Below the pieces are notes generated by a model, which saw only the letters and a program-made list of their open reading frames with translations, had not been told where the DNA came from and searched no databases. Position numbers and translations under genes: made by a program. Positions 31,538-43,300 of a stretch of 64,000 bases of DNA are shown here, piece by piece (within the stretch, counting starts at the first letter, position 1; each line of letters opens with the position of its first letter). The stretch lies in NCBI GenBank assembly GCA_014529385.2, contig CM043971.1, forward strand, positions 96,089,882-96,153,881. Reading direction: 5' to 3'. This stretch comes from Adiantum capillus-veneris (lineage: Eukaryota > Streptophyta > Polypodiopsida > Polypodiales > Pteridaceae).

Positions 31538-34500
31538 TTATGTGTCACCATTTTTGTTGCGCTCCTGACTGGAAACAGCTGCAGAGATGTTTGACATCAA
31601 AATGTAAGATGTTGCATCTTCCTCATCCAACTGCATTGCCTTGGTAAATGCAAATCGTCCAAGCTCCACATTTCCCCAATTAATACAGGCATCTAGAACG
31701 CTTCTCCACAATGCAAGGTCAGGACATGATGGCATTTTCTCTATTGATATGACAAGTCTATCTAATTCACCTACACGGGCAAGAAGATTAACCATGCAAG
31801 TGTGGTGTTCAAGTGTTGGTGTGATGCCATGATCTTCACTCATAGAATGGAAATAAGTTTGACCCTTTCCATATAAACATGTCTGGCTGCACACACTTAG
31901 AACAATAGTAAACGTCACACAATCTGGTTTCAATCCTTCTTCTAGCATCTCCTCAAAGACATCAAAGACATCGGTACTATCTCCTTGCTCAGCGTAACCT
32001 GAAATCAACAAGTTCCATGAGACAATGCTTCTGCATGGAAGTTTGTCAAATACTTGTTGCGCAATGTCAAGCAAGCCACATTTGCTGTACATATCGACCA
32101 CGGCAGTTCCTACAAGGTCCTGTTCAAGCAGGAGCCCCAGTCTCTCAATCTCAGCATGTAATTCTCTCCCCTTTTCTGTGGCTCCTAAGCTTCCACAAGC
32201 TTTCAAACAATATAAAAACGAGAGATGATTGGGATTTACACCCTCAAGCTGCATTTGTGCAAAACACTGAAGTGCTTCCTCACACAGCCCATGTTCAACA
32301 AATCCAACAATCATCGTATTCCATGTGACAATTGAACGGGCATGAACATTATCAAAAACTTCTTGAGCAGTAAACAGCATGCCACATTTGGCATACATAT
32401 CCACCAAAACGTTCTCAATGACGACATTTTCCAGCATTTCAGTATTTTGAATTTCAGTATGAATATCCTGTCCTTTGTTTATGGCTCCTGTAATACCACA
32501 AGCTTTCAGAACACAGATGTATGTTACAAGGTCAGGAGGGACCCCAAAATCTTTCATTTTTTCAAAAAAGTCTATGGCCTGCTCACCAAAGCCATGTTCC
32601 ACAAAACCACCAATAAGCGCATTCCATGAGATGACATTTTTTGAAGGAAGCTCCTCAAAGACTTCGAGTGCTTTTTGAAGAGCACCGCATTTAGCATACA
32701 TATCAACTAAGCTGCTGCCAATATGTATATCTTTCCTTGTCAAATTTTTCCTTGAGATCTCACTATGGATCTGAATTCCTTGGCTGATGTCCCTAGTGCT
32801 GCTACAAGCTTTTAAACCATAGATAAATGTAACAGCATTTGGGAAAACACCCTCCAGCTGCATCTGTTCAAGACACTTAAGGGCTTCCACGCCTTTCTCA
32901 TACTTAACATATCCTGCAACAAGTGAGTTCCATGAAATTATATTTCGATTTTCAATATTGTCAAACACGCGCTCTGCTTTTTGCAAAAAACCACGTTTTG
33001 CATAAATATCAACAATGGCAGTGCCTACAGCAACGCCCATTTCTTTTGCACCTGAACTCTCATGGTCAGCAGCAATTTCATCGACTTTGGAGATAGCACC
33101 TATGCTAGCGTATGCTTTTAGGCAGCAGACAATAGTGGTAGCATCTGGAGTAATACCCATGGATTGCATCTTGCTGAAACAACTAATTGCGTTCTTTCCA
33201 TGCCCATGTTCAGCATATCCCAATATAAGTGCATTCCAAGTCAATACATTCCTAGCAAGAAGCTTATCAAACACCTCCTGAGCTTTATCCAGTAAAGCAC
33301 ATTGTGCATACATGTCCACCAAAGCACTGCCAATAACCACATCTCTTTCCATGGTCCCCTTTCTAGCAATCTCAGCATGTAATTCTAGACCCTCATCATA
33401 ATCTCCCACAATTGTACATGCCTTCAAACTGGAAGTAAAAGTCACAGCATTTGCAAGGACACCACAAGCTTGCATTCGTTTAAAACAACAAAGTGCTTCT
33501 CTGCCATGCCCATGTTCCGCATAACCCCCTATTAATACATTCCAAGAAACTACATCACAAATTATATACTTGTCAACCAACTGTTGAGCTTCAGTAAGCA
33601 AGCCACACTTGGCATACATATCAACCAATGTGTTGCCCATTGAAGTGTTTCCAACAAGCAAGTTCTTTGCTTCAATCTCAGCATGTAATTGCTGACCTTC
33701 ATGGGGTTTCCTTGATACACTACAAGCTTTCAAACAACAAGTGTATGTCACATCATTGGGGGAAACAAACTTTTGTTTCATAAGCCCCAAAACATTTAAT
33801 GCTTCCTCTGCATTCCCAGATTCTACATAACCTGCAATAAGCGCAGTCCAAGAAGCTGTATCTCGCCTCGGAAGCAAGTCAAAAACCTCTTGAGCTGAAG
33901 CAATTGACCCACACCTTGCATACATGTGAACCAAGGAATTCCCAAGAGTAAGGCTAATTCCAAGCAAACCCTTTTTTTCAATTTCAGCATGCATCTCTGC
34001 ACCTTTCTCAAAGGCCTTTAGTAAGCTACATGCTTTCAAGCCCGAGACAAACGTGATTGCATCTGGAGGCACACCAACAAGGTGCATCTTCTCAAAACAA
34101 CAAAGGGCTTCTTTTCCACAACCATTTTTGACCCACCTGGTAATTAGTGCGGTCCACAAGACAACATTTTGGGGTGACAGCTTATCTAATAAGTGTTGGG
34201 CTTCCACAAGCCAGTTAAAACTAATATACATGCTCAGCACGCTACTAGCAACAAAAGAGTCCAATTCCGTCATTCCTACTTTTACAATTGCAGCATTCAC
34301 TGTCAGACCCATTTGCTGATCATTTAATATTACACAAGCTTTCAGCAAAGCAGCAAAAGTACGTGCCCTTGGATACAAACAATGCTCCTCTTGCATTTGT
34401 TTATACAACGTAAAAGCACAGAGTAAATCCCCACATCCTATATTATTTGTAATGGAAAGATCCCAAGAGAATTGTTTTGGACACCGGAGGTACTCAGGAA

Positions 34501-34636
34501 TCAACTGAAAATCTTGCATTGGTCCCACATCCACTAAAGTGGAGACATGGGAATTACCACCTACCGCATGAGCTTTGCATGCATAAGAATGCAACCGCAA
34601 GACATGTATGGGACACACGATTTTATTCACCAGCAT
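31538..34636 (-). CDS. Pentatricopeptide repeat protein, PLS class, E-type C-terminus
   Basis: An uninterrupted, intronless frame of 1032 codons starts at an ATG at 34636. After about 70 residues it consists of tandem PPR motifs in P-L-S triplets of about 101 residues; eight triplets can be counted by their S/P blocks (for example SLVHMYARCGSIASAQEVF, TLVDMYAKCGLLTEAQQL, SLVDMYAKCGALQKALEVF). Each is followed by a W-x-x-L-I-x-G-Y block and an A-x-T-F-x-x-x-L-K-A-C block. The C-terminus has an E-like domain (HHTCMVNLLARVGELDRL, LWRSVLDACINWGNVELG, YILMSNISAA) and stops without E+ or DYW. Such proteins bind organellar RNA base by base and usually act in C-to-U editing with a partner supplying the deaminase. 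Organelle targeting is likely but not visible as a clear motif. It is the only host gene here that looks intact. Confidence 0.93.
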   Translation of the reverse strand: MLVNKIVCPIHVLRLHSYACKAHAVGGNSHVSTLVDVGPMQDFQLIPEYLRCPKQFSWDLSITNNIGCGDLLCAFTLYKQMQEEHCLYPRARTFAALLKACVILNDQQMGLTVNAAIVKVGMTELDSFVASSVLSMYISFNWLVEAQHLLDKLSPQNVVLWTALITRWVKNGCGKEALCCFEKMHLVGVPPDAITFVSGLKACSLLKAFEKGAEMHAEIEKKGLLGISLTLGNSLVHMYARCGSIASAQEVFDLLPRRDTASWTALIAGYVESGNAEEALNVLGLMKQKFVSPNDVTYTCCLKACSVSRKPHEGQQLHAEIEAKNLLVGNTSMGNTLVDMYAKCGLLTEAQQLVDKYIICDVVSWNVLIGGYAEHGHGREALCCFKRMQACGVLANAVTFTSSLKACTIVGDYDEGLELHAEIARKGTMERDVVIGSALVDMYAQCALLDKAQEVFDKLLARNVLTWNALILGYAEHGHGKNAISCFSKMQSMGITPDATTIVCCLKAYASIGAISKVDEIAADHESSGAKEMGVAVGTAIVDIYAKRGFLQKAERVFDNIENRNIISWNSLVAGYVKYEKGVEALKCLEQMQLEGVFPNAVTFIYGLKACSSTRDISQGIQIHSEISRKNLTRKDIHIGSSLVDMYAKCGALQKALEVFEELPSKNVISWNALIGGFVEHGFGEQAIDFFEKMKDFGVPPDLVTYICVLKACGITGAINKGQDIHTEIQNTEMLENVVIENVLVDMYAKCGMLFTAQEVFDNVHARSIVTWNTMIVGFVEHGLCEEALQCFAQMQLEGVNPNHLSFLYCLKACGSLGATEKGRELHAEIERLGLLLEQDLVGTAVVDMYSKCGLLDIAQQVFDKLPCRSIVSWNLLISGYAEQGDSTDVFDVFEEMLEEGLKPDCVTFTIVLSVCSQTCLYGKGQTYFHSMSEDHGITPTLEHHTCMVNLLARVGELDRLVISIEKMPSCPDLALWRSVLDACINWGNVELGRFAFTKAMQLDEEDATSYILMSNISAAVSSQERNKNGDT

Positions 34637-35032
34637 GGCTAATGTAAGAACCTTGATGCCTTCAGATGGTAATGCCTCAGATTATATACAATCTGTCCAT
34701 AAACCTACGAGTCTCCTCCTTCCTGTGCATAATGACATCTAATGCCTTGAAAAGCGTCCTAAATGCAGCCTCCATAACAGTCTCTGTGCCTGCGCGCGCG
34801 AAGGGGTGTGTGTGTGTGTGTGTGTGTGGAGAGAGAGAGAGAGAGAGAAGCCTCATACATGCTCGCAACAGAGACTGCTCTAACGTTGTCGAAAGTGCTG
34901 AAAGCTTCCTCTTCGATGACTCCATACTCGTCTCCATGACAGCTTTGCTCGCCAAGCATCGGCATTCTTCAGAGTTAGCCTAAGTACTGACGTAGCCGCT
35001 AGCCATCCTCGTCACTAATTGACACCCTCAAT

Positions 35033-36345
35033 TTTTGGCCTGCAGAGGCCAGAGGAGACGGTGTGGAGAAAACGTGCAGTTTTTTGGCCGTTTGATTTCG
35101 ACGGCTGGATGACTCCCAGGTGGATTGAGAGTACAGGGCGATGTGAGTTGTTTGCAGCGCATGGGGAAGGCCTGGCCCCTCGTCCATAGTGCGGCCTGGC
35201 AGCCCGTCGGCTTCTTCGCTCTCACAGCGTCTACCTAAGATAAGCAATCCATGCAAATTTGCAATCCCTGCGTGCCTGCAGGTCCTACTTCAAGCGTCCA
35301 CGTCTCTACTGCTTTCACAGCGTGCAACACGTGCATACCAAGGCTACTGCGCTCTCTCACACCCTGGTTGCGTGCCTGCACGGCGCTCGCAACGCCTTAG
35401 AGCTTGACCGCATTGTGGCATTGAATGCATACCGCATGCTTGCCTGCACGGCCCTCATCGCCTGTGTGGCATTGAATGCATGGTACCAAGTTCTGCAGTC
35501 GAACAGTATGATAATGTATAAAAACGAAAAATGTGTTGCAACTTAATGTCTTTGTGTTCATGGCCAAGAAAATATATTTTTCCTAGACAATGAAAATAAG
35601 AGGAAACTTGAAATTATCTAGCTTTGTAGCTCAAAATTTGAATCTTTTGCCGACAATTGCACCGAAACTTGTGTAAATTTCATGGTTTTCTTAAAGGCAA
35701 GCCTAAAATGTAGTCGGGATTTTCCAATTTTAACCAGTTAAAGTAGACCAGATTCCGGTTCTTTTCTAACCCTACTGCCGTATACAATCTTGAAAATGTC
35801 AACTGAGAGCGAGCAATTACACCGAAACTTGTGTAAATTTCACGGTTTTCTTAAAGGCAACCTTAAAATGTAGTCGAGATTTTCCAATTTTAACCGGTCA
35901 AAATACACTAGCATCCGATTTTTGGCATGCAGAGGCCATAGGAGAAGGTGTTGCAAAAACGTGCATTTTTTGGGCCGTTGAAGTTCGGACGGCCAGGATG
36001 CACGCCCGCTGACAGGACCCGACCCATGAGGCGACTCTTCTACAGGGCAGCATGCGGAGTTCTCTACAGCGCATGCGTGACAGCACCGCCCTCACATCGG
36101 CATTGAATGCTTGATGGGAAGCTGATTGCACAATTATATTAGGGAGAGGGAGAGAGAGAGATGCACGTGCGTGCGTCAATCACACTAAAACTTGTGTAAA
36201 TTTGACGAGTTTCTTAAAGGCAAGCTTGAAATCTAGTCGGGATTTTCCAAATTTAACCATTTAAACCAGACTAGGTTCCGTATTTTTTCTGGCGCTAGTG
36301 CCATTTTCAACCTCAAAATGTCAGTTGAGAGCAAGCGAAAAAGGA
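35033..36345. repeat. Dispersed duplicated blocks (two families)
   Basis: Family 1: a block of about 95 bases starting TTTTTGGCCTGCAGAGGCCA at 35033 recurs at 35921 as TTTTTGGCATGCAGAGGCCA. Family 2: a block of about 160 bases with AAACTTGTGTAAATTT appears at about 35661, 35821 and 36187; the first two are in tandem with a 160-base period, the third is more diverged. The copies are partial and diverged, and no coding capacity is seen. They may be ends of non-autonomous elements. Confidence 0.75.
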
Positions 36346-36484
36346 GAAGTTCCACCTCGAAATAGAGGAAAATAATGTAAAAACTTGGAAAATAAATATA
36401 ATTCTCAACATTTTCTCTAGGCATATTCAAGAAAAGAAATTTTGTATGTCTATAAAGATATTTTTTCCCGAACACTTTAGTGGG

Positions 36485-36485
<1 letters not shown>

Positions 36486-36538
<53 letters not shown>
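36486..36538. repeat. (GA)n microsatellite
   Basis: About 26 GA units after TTTAGTGGGG, ending at ATGCACGTGCG. Confidence 0.95.
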
Positions 36539-36542
<4 letters not shown>

Positions 36543-36737
36543 CGTGCGCGCGCGCACACACCCACACACTCACTCATTTCGATAATAAAAATGTTCAAAT
36601 GCATATACTAAGGCTTGAAATGACACCTATGAAAGTTCATGTGAGGGTGACTACTTCAATTTGAGCTTGTGCATCTCAAAAGCTGTGTGGAGGCAAATAT
36701 TAAAATCATATTATGTTATCAACTTCTATAAGAGGAG

Positions 36738-36931
36738 CCCTTCTTTTGCCTTTCTGCATCTCACAGAATTTGTAAGCTCATATAGTTATAGATTACCTTT
36801 AGCTTTGCTTGCCAATGGCTTTTATGAAATTGTGAAAGAGCAGCCCTTCTTCTACCTTTGTGCATCTCAGAATTTGTGAGCTCATTTACTTATAAATTAC
36901 CTTTAGCTTTGCTTGCCAATGGCTTCCAAAG
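36738..36931 (+). repeat. Tandem duplication of about 97 bp before the RPA-like gene
   Basis: Two diverged copies share CTTTCTGCATCTCACAGAAT/CTTTGTGCATCTCAGAAT and ATTACCTTTAGCTTTGCTTG (36793 and 36897). The second copy contains the start codon of the RPA-like gene at 36919. Confidence 0.8.
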
Positions 36932-37664
36932 AACATAGTGAGAGTTCTCTTGTTGCCGAAAGACGAGAATGGTTTGTAAGCAGTGGAGACTCCGATGGTG
37001 CTGACAGCATGGACTTCGAAGGCGGTGAGGCTTATTGACGCCTTTTGTGTTGTAGTTGCTCATTTTGGTTCATCAAACTTTCGAAGAATTTGTATTGTGA
37101 AATCTATCTCTAACTTGTGTTGCGAATGTGGTGCCAGTTCTAAATTTGGCGAATGTCCTTATTCGATAATCATTACTTCCATTACTCTTTTGCAAATGTA
37201 ATGTTTGTTTTGGTCATTCTCTTGTTTCTATGTCATACTACGCTTGAATCCTTCCATGGGCTTCGCTTGTCTTCAATCGCTACTCACATCGTCAAAAGAT
37301 AGTCAAAATGCAGCAGTAGGTCAATAGTAATCTTGCTCTAATCAATTGGTTTACCTCAACAAGTAGAGGAAGGCTTACATTTTAGGGGTTTTTAGAAAAA
37401 GTCAAATGCATTGCTTTTGAAAACAGTGATCGAGCACATCGCATGTGTAGCGCGTAGGCCGCGCTCCCATACCAATATTTCGCGTGCTTGAGCCTATGAG
37501 CACTACCTCTTGAATACACCATTTGATGCACAATGAGATTTTGAAACACTTAGGTTTTATTTTGCATCCTTGCATTGTGCATTCTCTCCAACACAGTAGC
37601 TTTGCACACGTAACACATGCACACAATATGCTTACATGCTCATTCTCATTACATAGCCATCGAA

Positions 37665-37760
<96 letters not shown>

Positions 37761-39897
37761 CGTGTGCGTGTGTGTGTAATACACAGAAGTGTACATAGAC
37801 CTTTACCACAAGCACATTCATTGCTCTCTTATGATTGCCCATCTTCCTATAATTGCAAGCATGTCTCTACCTTCTTGTTGCTTTAGTATGCAAGAAGTAA
37901 CCATACGAAAAGGTTGTCACGCAAGGAAATTTCTATCGCAAATGAGTGCTTCTATTTCTACCTATCGTTGTCGAACTTCTCCTTATATGTGAAAGGCATT
38001 ACGTCCTCATAATTGATCTTCTACAGAGCTTCGAAGGTTGACAGAAGGTACTCCGAGCTCGAGTCGTAAATGTGTCGACGTGCCCTCAATTGCATGCACA
38101 TCATCGCCGCCTCGCAAAAGATCGAAGGAAGAGCTGAATAAGCCCCACAAGCCTATTGCACGCGCATTGTTTCGTTTGAGCGACTCCATGAACTCTAGAT
38201 GTGAGCCTTTCGTTTTTCGAAGTGCCTTTCTTTGAGAGTCGTTTTATCGAGTCGTAGAGCTATTTCCTGATCTTACTATCTTTTGGATTATGTAGGCAAC
38301 CAAGTTGTGGAGGACCCCATTAATGTCAAGAAGGAAGCATATCTTGAAATACCTGTTTCGCCTTTGTCTACTGAGCCTCTTGTTCCACTGCAAGGAACAA
38401 TCGGCCTAAACCTGATTGAGCGCACACCTCTGAACATTGCTAATGATCCAAGCCCAATTGAAGTCGAGCCTTCTATTCAAGATTCTAGGCTATATGCACC
38501 AGATGAATCACCTCAACTACATAGCAAGTCTATTGATCTTAGTATTGTTCCATTTGCTCAAAGTCTTCTACCACAATTCTTGATTACTGACATCTCTGAT
38601 TCTAGCCCGCGATTCTGTATCGAGGGCAAGATATTGAATCTGTATGGCACCTACAAAGTTGGCCTTGACCAGTTGAAGTACAACCGCTACTTGAAGGTCC
38701 ACCTGGTCGATGAAGAATGCACGGACACTATCACAGTGGTGGTGAATGATCCATACATAGAGCTCTACATCAACAAGCTCCACCTCGGTGACTTTGTTCA
38801 CATCGACAGCCCAATTGTTAGGCGCAAAAATAGAGCAGATGGGGGATCAGCATTGTATTCCTTGTACATTGATGCTACAACTGTTGTAAGCGCAGCAGAA
38901 CCTTTCCCAGTGTCCCTCACCTTCGCCCCTGATTGCAAGATACGTGCATTTCTTGATGACATATGTGCACAACAATCTTCAACCGAACGTTCTCAGTTAC
39001 GCACACTTGCTTTTGTTATTTTACAAAAGCACAACTCACAATCAAGATTTGGTGGACCTGTCGGTGACCTTCTAGTTGCAGATGGTCCTCTCCCATCAGA
39101 TAGGGCATTTGTAAGAATTGACCTACCTTGCTTATTACTTTCTAGTCTTCTATTATAGATTTTAAATCTTCCATCATATAGCCATGCTCTTTCTGATTTG
39201 ATTTACATACTCAATATTCTCTTGCAGCTGAGTTTTGTGAACTCTCGCAAAGATGATTGCCAACAGTTGCTTCAAGAAATGGTTGTTGATGGCCCTATAA
39301 TGTGTGTCGCAAGAAACATTGGAACATTCCTCGGCAAACCAAACACCTTGTCGATACTAGATGTCACAATTCTAGTGCCCGTTCGTAGTGTGCGCCTCAT
39401 AGAGGAGCTTGCTGCTGTCTTCCAGACTCAAACCGAAAATTTGGGGTACAATCGTGAGGTGTGCTCATGTAGAATAAAGTGATATATTCCAAGTCCCTCC
39501 TCTCAAACTCTAACATAGTTATCTGTTGTAGGTTGTTGGCACGCTTCGATTCGTCAACTTCAATAGCGTGTTGTTGGAGAAGCATTGTTCAAATTGCAAA
39601 TCCACAAAAGTCTACAGACTAAGACAAGCACCTTATTGCGGATCTTGCAATAAAAACACCACAATAATCACGACACCAAAGTTGGAGGCACGTATTGCAA
39701 CAAAAGACAAAAAGCTTCTCGATGTGCAAGTCATTGGTGCAGTAGTTGATGTAGTCCTTGCATTGGATAGGACCTTCAACGAAATCTACATTGAGTCTGA
39801 TTTTGAGGCAAGAGACACCTTGGCAACAACCTCACGCTTTGGCCGCTTCAAGATCAACGCAAGTGGGCATGTGGTGGCGTACGAAACCGAAACTTAG
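36919..39897 (+). CDS. RPA70-like single-strand DNA-binding protein, five exons, Helitron-associated
   Basis: A gene model with GT-AG introns fits: exons 36919-37024, 38027-38200, 38296-39110, 39228-39458 and 39532-39897. The sum is 1692 bases, 563 codons plus stop, and reading frame is kept across all four junctions. The N-terminal 100 residues are acidic then basic. The middle has an OB-fold-like region (CIEGKILNLYGTYKVGLDQL, NRYLKVHLVDEECTDTI, LGDFVHIDSP). The C-terminal part resembles the RPA1 C-terminal OB fold with a four-Cys zinc ribbon (HCSNCKSTKVY, then YCGSCNKN). RPA coats single-stranded DNA. Plant Helitrons often carry such genes next to their replicase, and here the replicase follows 450 bases downstream on the same strand. 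No stop or frameshift is seen in the model. A host origin by capture is possible. Confidence 0.78.
37663..37770. repeat. (CT)n-(GT)n compound microsatellite in intron 1
   Basis: About 14 CT units then about 30 GT units and a short alternating GC stretch, inside intron 1 of the RPA-like gene (37025-38026). Confidence 0.95.
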
Positions 39898-40152
39898 TGT
39901 TCCGAATGTCCATCTTTCATTATTAGCTGCCCTTAATGTTGCACTCTTGTTCTAACTATATGCTTGAATGGAACGAATGCTTCCATCCCCTGCTTTTTTG
40001 TAAGTGCTTTTGCACAATTTTGGTTGTGCTTCTAACTATTGTGATTGGATGTAACCAATGCTCCCATCCTCTACCTTTTTGTAGGTGCTTTCGCACAATT
40101 TTGGTTGTGCTCCTAACTATTGTGGTTGTTGCTCAAAAGATTGTCTATTTCT

Positions 40153-40213
<61 letters not shown>
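40153..40213. repeat. (CT)n microsatellite between RPA-like gene and Rep-helicase
   Basis: About 29 CT units. It is preceded by a tandem duplication of about 85 bases (39960-40130) containing GCACAATTTTGGTTGTGCT. Confidence 0.93.
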
Positions 40214-40215
<2 letters not shown>

Positions 40216-40343
40216 ATACATACATACATACAAACGCAAACACATAGACAAATAGCCATATCGATATTTGCATACATACGTGTGAAAAGATAGAGACACA
40301 CACCCAGAAACAAACAAACACACGCACATAATTTCCACTAGAC

Positions 40344-43300
40344 ATGGAAAATGCTACTGATTTGAGTATTCCAAAAGAGATAGACGTTGACATGATATTC
40401 ATGCAGACACATCCTTTTAATCAAGAATTGTTTCTAGCACTCCATAGTGTGTTGCAAACAAAGTTAAGCTTTGGATCATTTAGGCTTACGATGCAACAAT
40501 GCTTGTTCGAGAACTACTTAACGAATTTTATCACGCACTCTTCAGCTTCATTGTTCTTTGCTTCACAGTTGGAGTCCTTAAGTGAAAGAGCTACGCAATT
40601 GAATGCTTTATATGAAACTTGCAAAACATCAATGACTCTCACAATGGAAGTGATAAATATTTTCTCTCACAAATTCGAAAAAGCACTTGTTGTAATCCTT
40701 CGCAATGCTACAAGCGGTGACAACAAACAAGAAGTAATTGGAAAATCAACCGAGCAATTTAGAAAAGGGCTTCTAATTATGGATGCATCTACTATGGGCT
40801 TAATCTATTATCCTCTCGTAACTTTGAGATCGCGTCGTAAGCTTGTCCACTAAACAATTGCAGAGTGTGATGAATTAACGCGCTTATGGAGGGAGAACAT
40901 GGATAAGCCGGCTACTCAAATCGCAAATCTTTTTTTCGAAAAGGAACCACTTTGTGTCCATACACACTCTGCAATTACAACAAAACTAAAGCGACTACGA
41001 CATGTAGAGCTGACAAAGACTACCTCATCGAAGCAACATGCTTCCATTCTTCCACAAAAAAATACCAAAATTTTGAACAAATTTCTCAAGAGGCTGAATG
41101 ACACACCTACATATCCATGCGAAAAATGTGGCCGTTTGTTTTTCCGCTCGCAAGTCACACAATTCACTCCTCCACCATCCTCACATGCTGGAGGTGCAAA
41201 ACGAAAAAGATGTTGCTCTCTATTCTATTGCCGCGCATGCAAACGCAAACCAAACAAATCTAGGGTTCCATTTGAGAGCTTGCATATATCAGGCTTCAAC
41301 GACCCGCTGTTGCCAATCATGCAACTAAACAATGTCGAGGCACGCCTAGTCTCCATTCGCATACCGTTTGCAAAGATTCAAGAGCTAACTTATGTTGCCA
41401 ATACGGTTTGCAAGGGAGTGTCGTCAATGTTCTTCCGAATATCAAAAAAACACAACAAGTGCTTCCTCGTTTTATCCACGATGAGGCTTCAGTCTTGATA
41501 GGCCTCAAACGCAAGCTCGAGTACACACATTGCTACTTGTCTGGCCTAGTTAGACCTTTACTGACAATGAAGGCCACACACGCTCTTCTTCACACCTCTC
41601 TGTATAAAAAGAAAAACATAACCATAAATGATAAATGGCTTGCACACTTTCAAGAAATCTCGCACTCATCACTTCCCCTACACACAAGCACATATGAGCT
41701 AGAGGATGAGGAAAGTATTGACACTGATGTACTCTTGCACAACATCACTACCGCTGAGCAGGTCGTTGATTATAACGATAAAATTTTGCACGTTGCACCA
41801 TCGGAGGGCAACACACCACTTGGTTTGTTTGTTGATGAGTTTTGTGAGGAGCTTAGTTTTCCTACCATCTTCTTTGGAGAGCCTAGAAAATACCACCAGC
41901 ACGTATCTAAAAATTACCAAGCAGTCGCCAAATGGGAGCTAATGCACAAAGATAGACGTTTCGCGCTCAACATCGAAAACTTGTTTTTCAAATCAGTGAA
42001 GATCATGACACAAAAAATACTATCATCCATTTGAATACGTCTCCGCAAAGCGAAACTCGAGGGAGCAACGCTGTGTGCCGGATAGGTTAGTCATGACATA
42101 AACATAGAGAAGGTAGTCTTGTCTCGACTCGGCTACAGAGACTTCGAAGCGCTCCGTACCTCTCTGGATTATAAAGAAAAGTTAAAAAAAAAGGTTTTCT
42201 CCATGATTCGACAAATAGGGTCCCCAACTTTCTTTGTGACATTTTCCTCTGCTGAGAAACGTTGGAACAAGTTTCTCGATACCTTGCAACAACTAGTCCC
42301 GCTGAAACAAGATAGCAATGAGAGCGATAGCTACTTCCGTAGACGTTTGGTACGAGCAGATCCAGTAACAACAGCTCGCTTTTACCTTAACCGCTTCACA
42401 GCCATGAAAAGAATACTGCTTAACGATACCACATTATGTGGAAAAATCCTTGACTATTTCTTTGTTACAGAGTTCCAAAGTCATGGCAGGCAGCATGACC
42501 ATGGTCTTCTATGGGTTGAAGAAGCTCCTGTATTAGACCATGATACAGATGATAGTATTGTGACATTTGTGGACAAGTACATAAGTACAGACAGCTCTAA
42601 GCTACCATCAGACCTTCGTGAAATACAAACACATCACCATAGAAAGACTTGTCTCAAGAAAGGCAACTCTTGTCGCTTCACTTTTCCAAGATTCCCCATG
42701 CCATTCACAATCATTCTCAGACCATCCATCAATGACTACGAAAATCGAAAGAGAAGCAAGAAAACTTTGAAACGCATTAAGAACAGCCTTGACACACTTC
42801 CGACTGAAACTACCATTTCCTTTGAAGAATGGATACGAAACCTCCATTTGACATTCAAAGAATATACTTTGGCAATAGCAAACTTACTATCCACAACAAC
42901 AATCTTCTTGAAACGATATATAACAGACATTTACACAAACAATTTCAACCCCACGATTTCCACACTATGGGACGCAAACACCGACATTCAATTCTTCTTG
43001 AACGCACATGGCGCAGCAAGTTATTGCACATCATACATGACAAAAATCGACAACACATTGATAGGAGCAATAAAATCTCAACTCGATATTTGTGTCGCCA
43101 ACAACGCAACAACAATTAAGCGACTGCGTAAGCTCGGCAACACTATTCTCAACACACAGCAAATTAGCGCACAACAAGCATCTTACATAGCGTTATCGTT
43201 GCCACTCCATTCCACAACTCATGACTTTGTATACATAAGTACTAACCCTCCTAATCAACGTGCATTGGTCCTCAAAAGAAAAGCATCTCTACAAAAACTT

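Larger units (their letters stand above)
34637..36918. other. Non-coding stretch upstream of the PPR gene with duplicated blocks
   Basis: Contains the presumed PPR promoter side, a (TG)n-(GA)n microsatellite (34807-34848), duplicated blocks described separately, a (GA)n tract (36486-36538) and a tandem duplication before 36919. No conserved protein is seen on either strand. Confidence 0.65.

Noticed and set aside
40851-40853. Stop in the Helitron replicase explained as a retained intron
   Set aside because: The only GT-AG options around it are under 50 bases, too short, and the frame continues directly after the stop.
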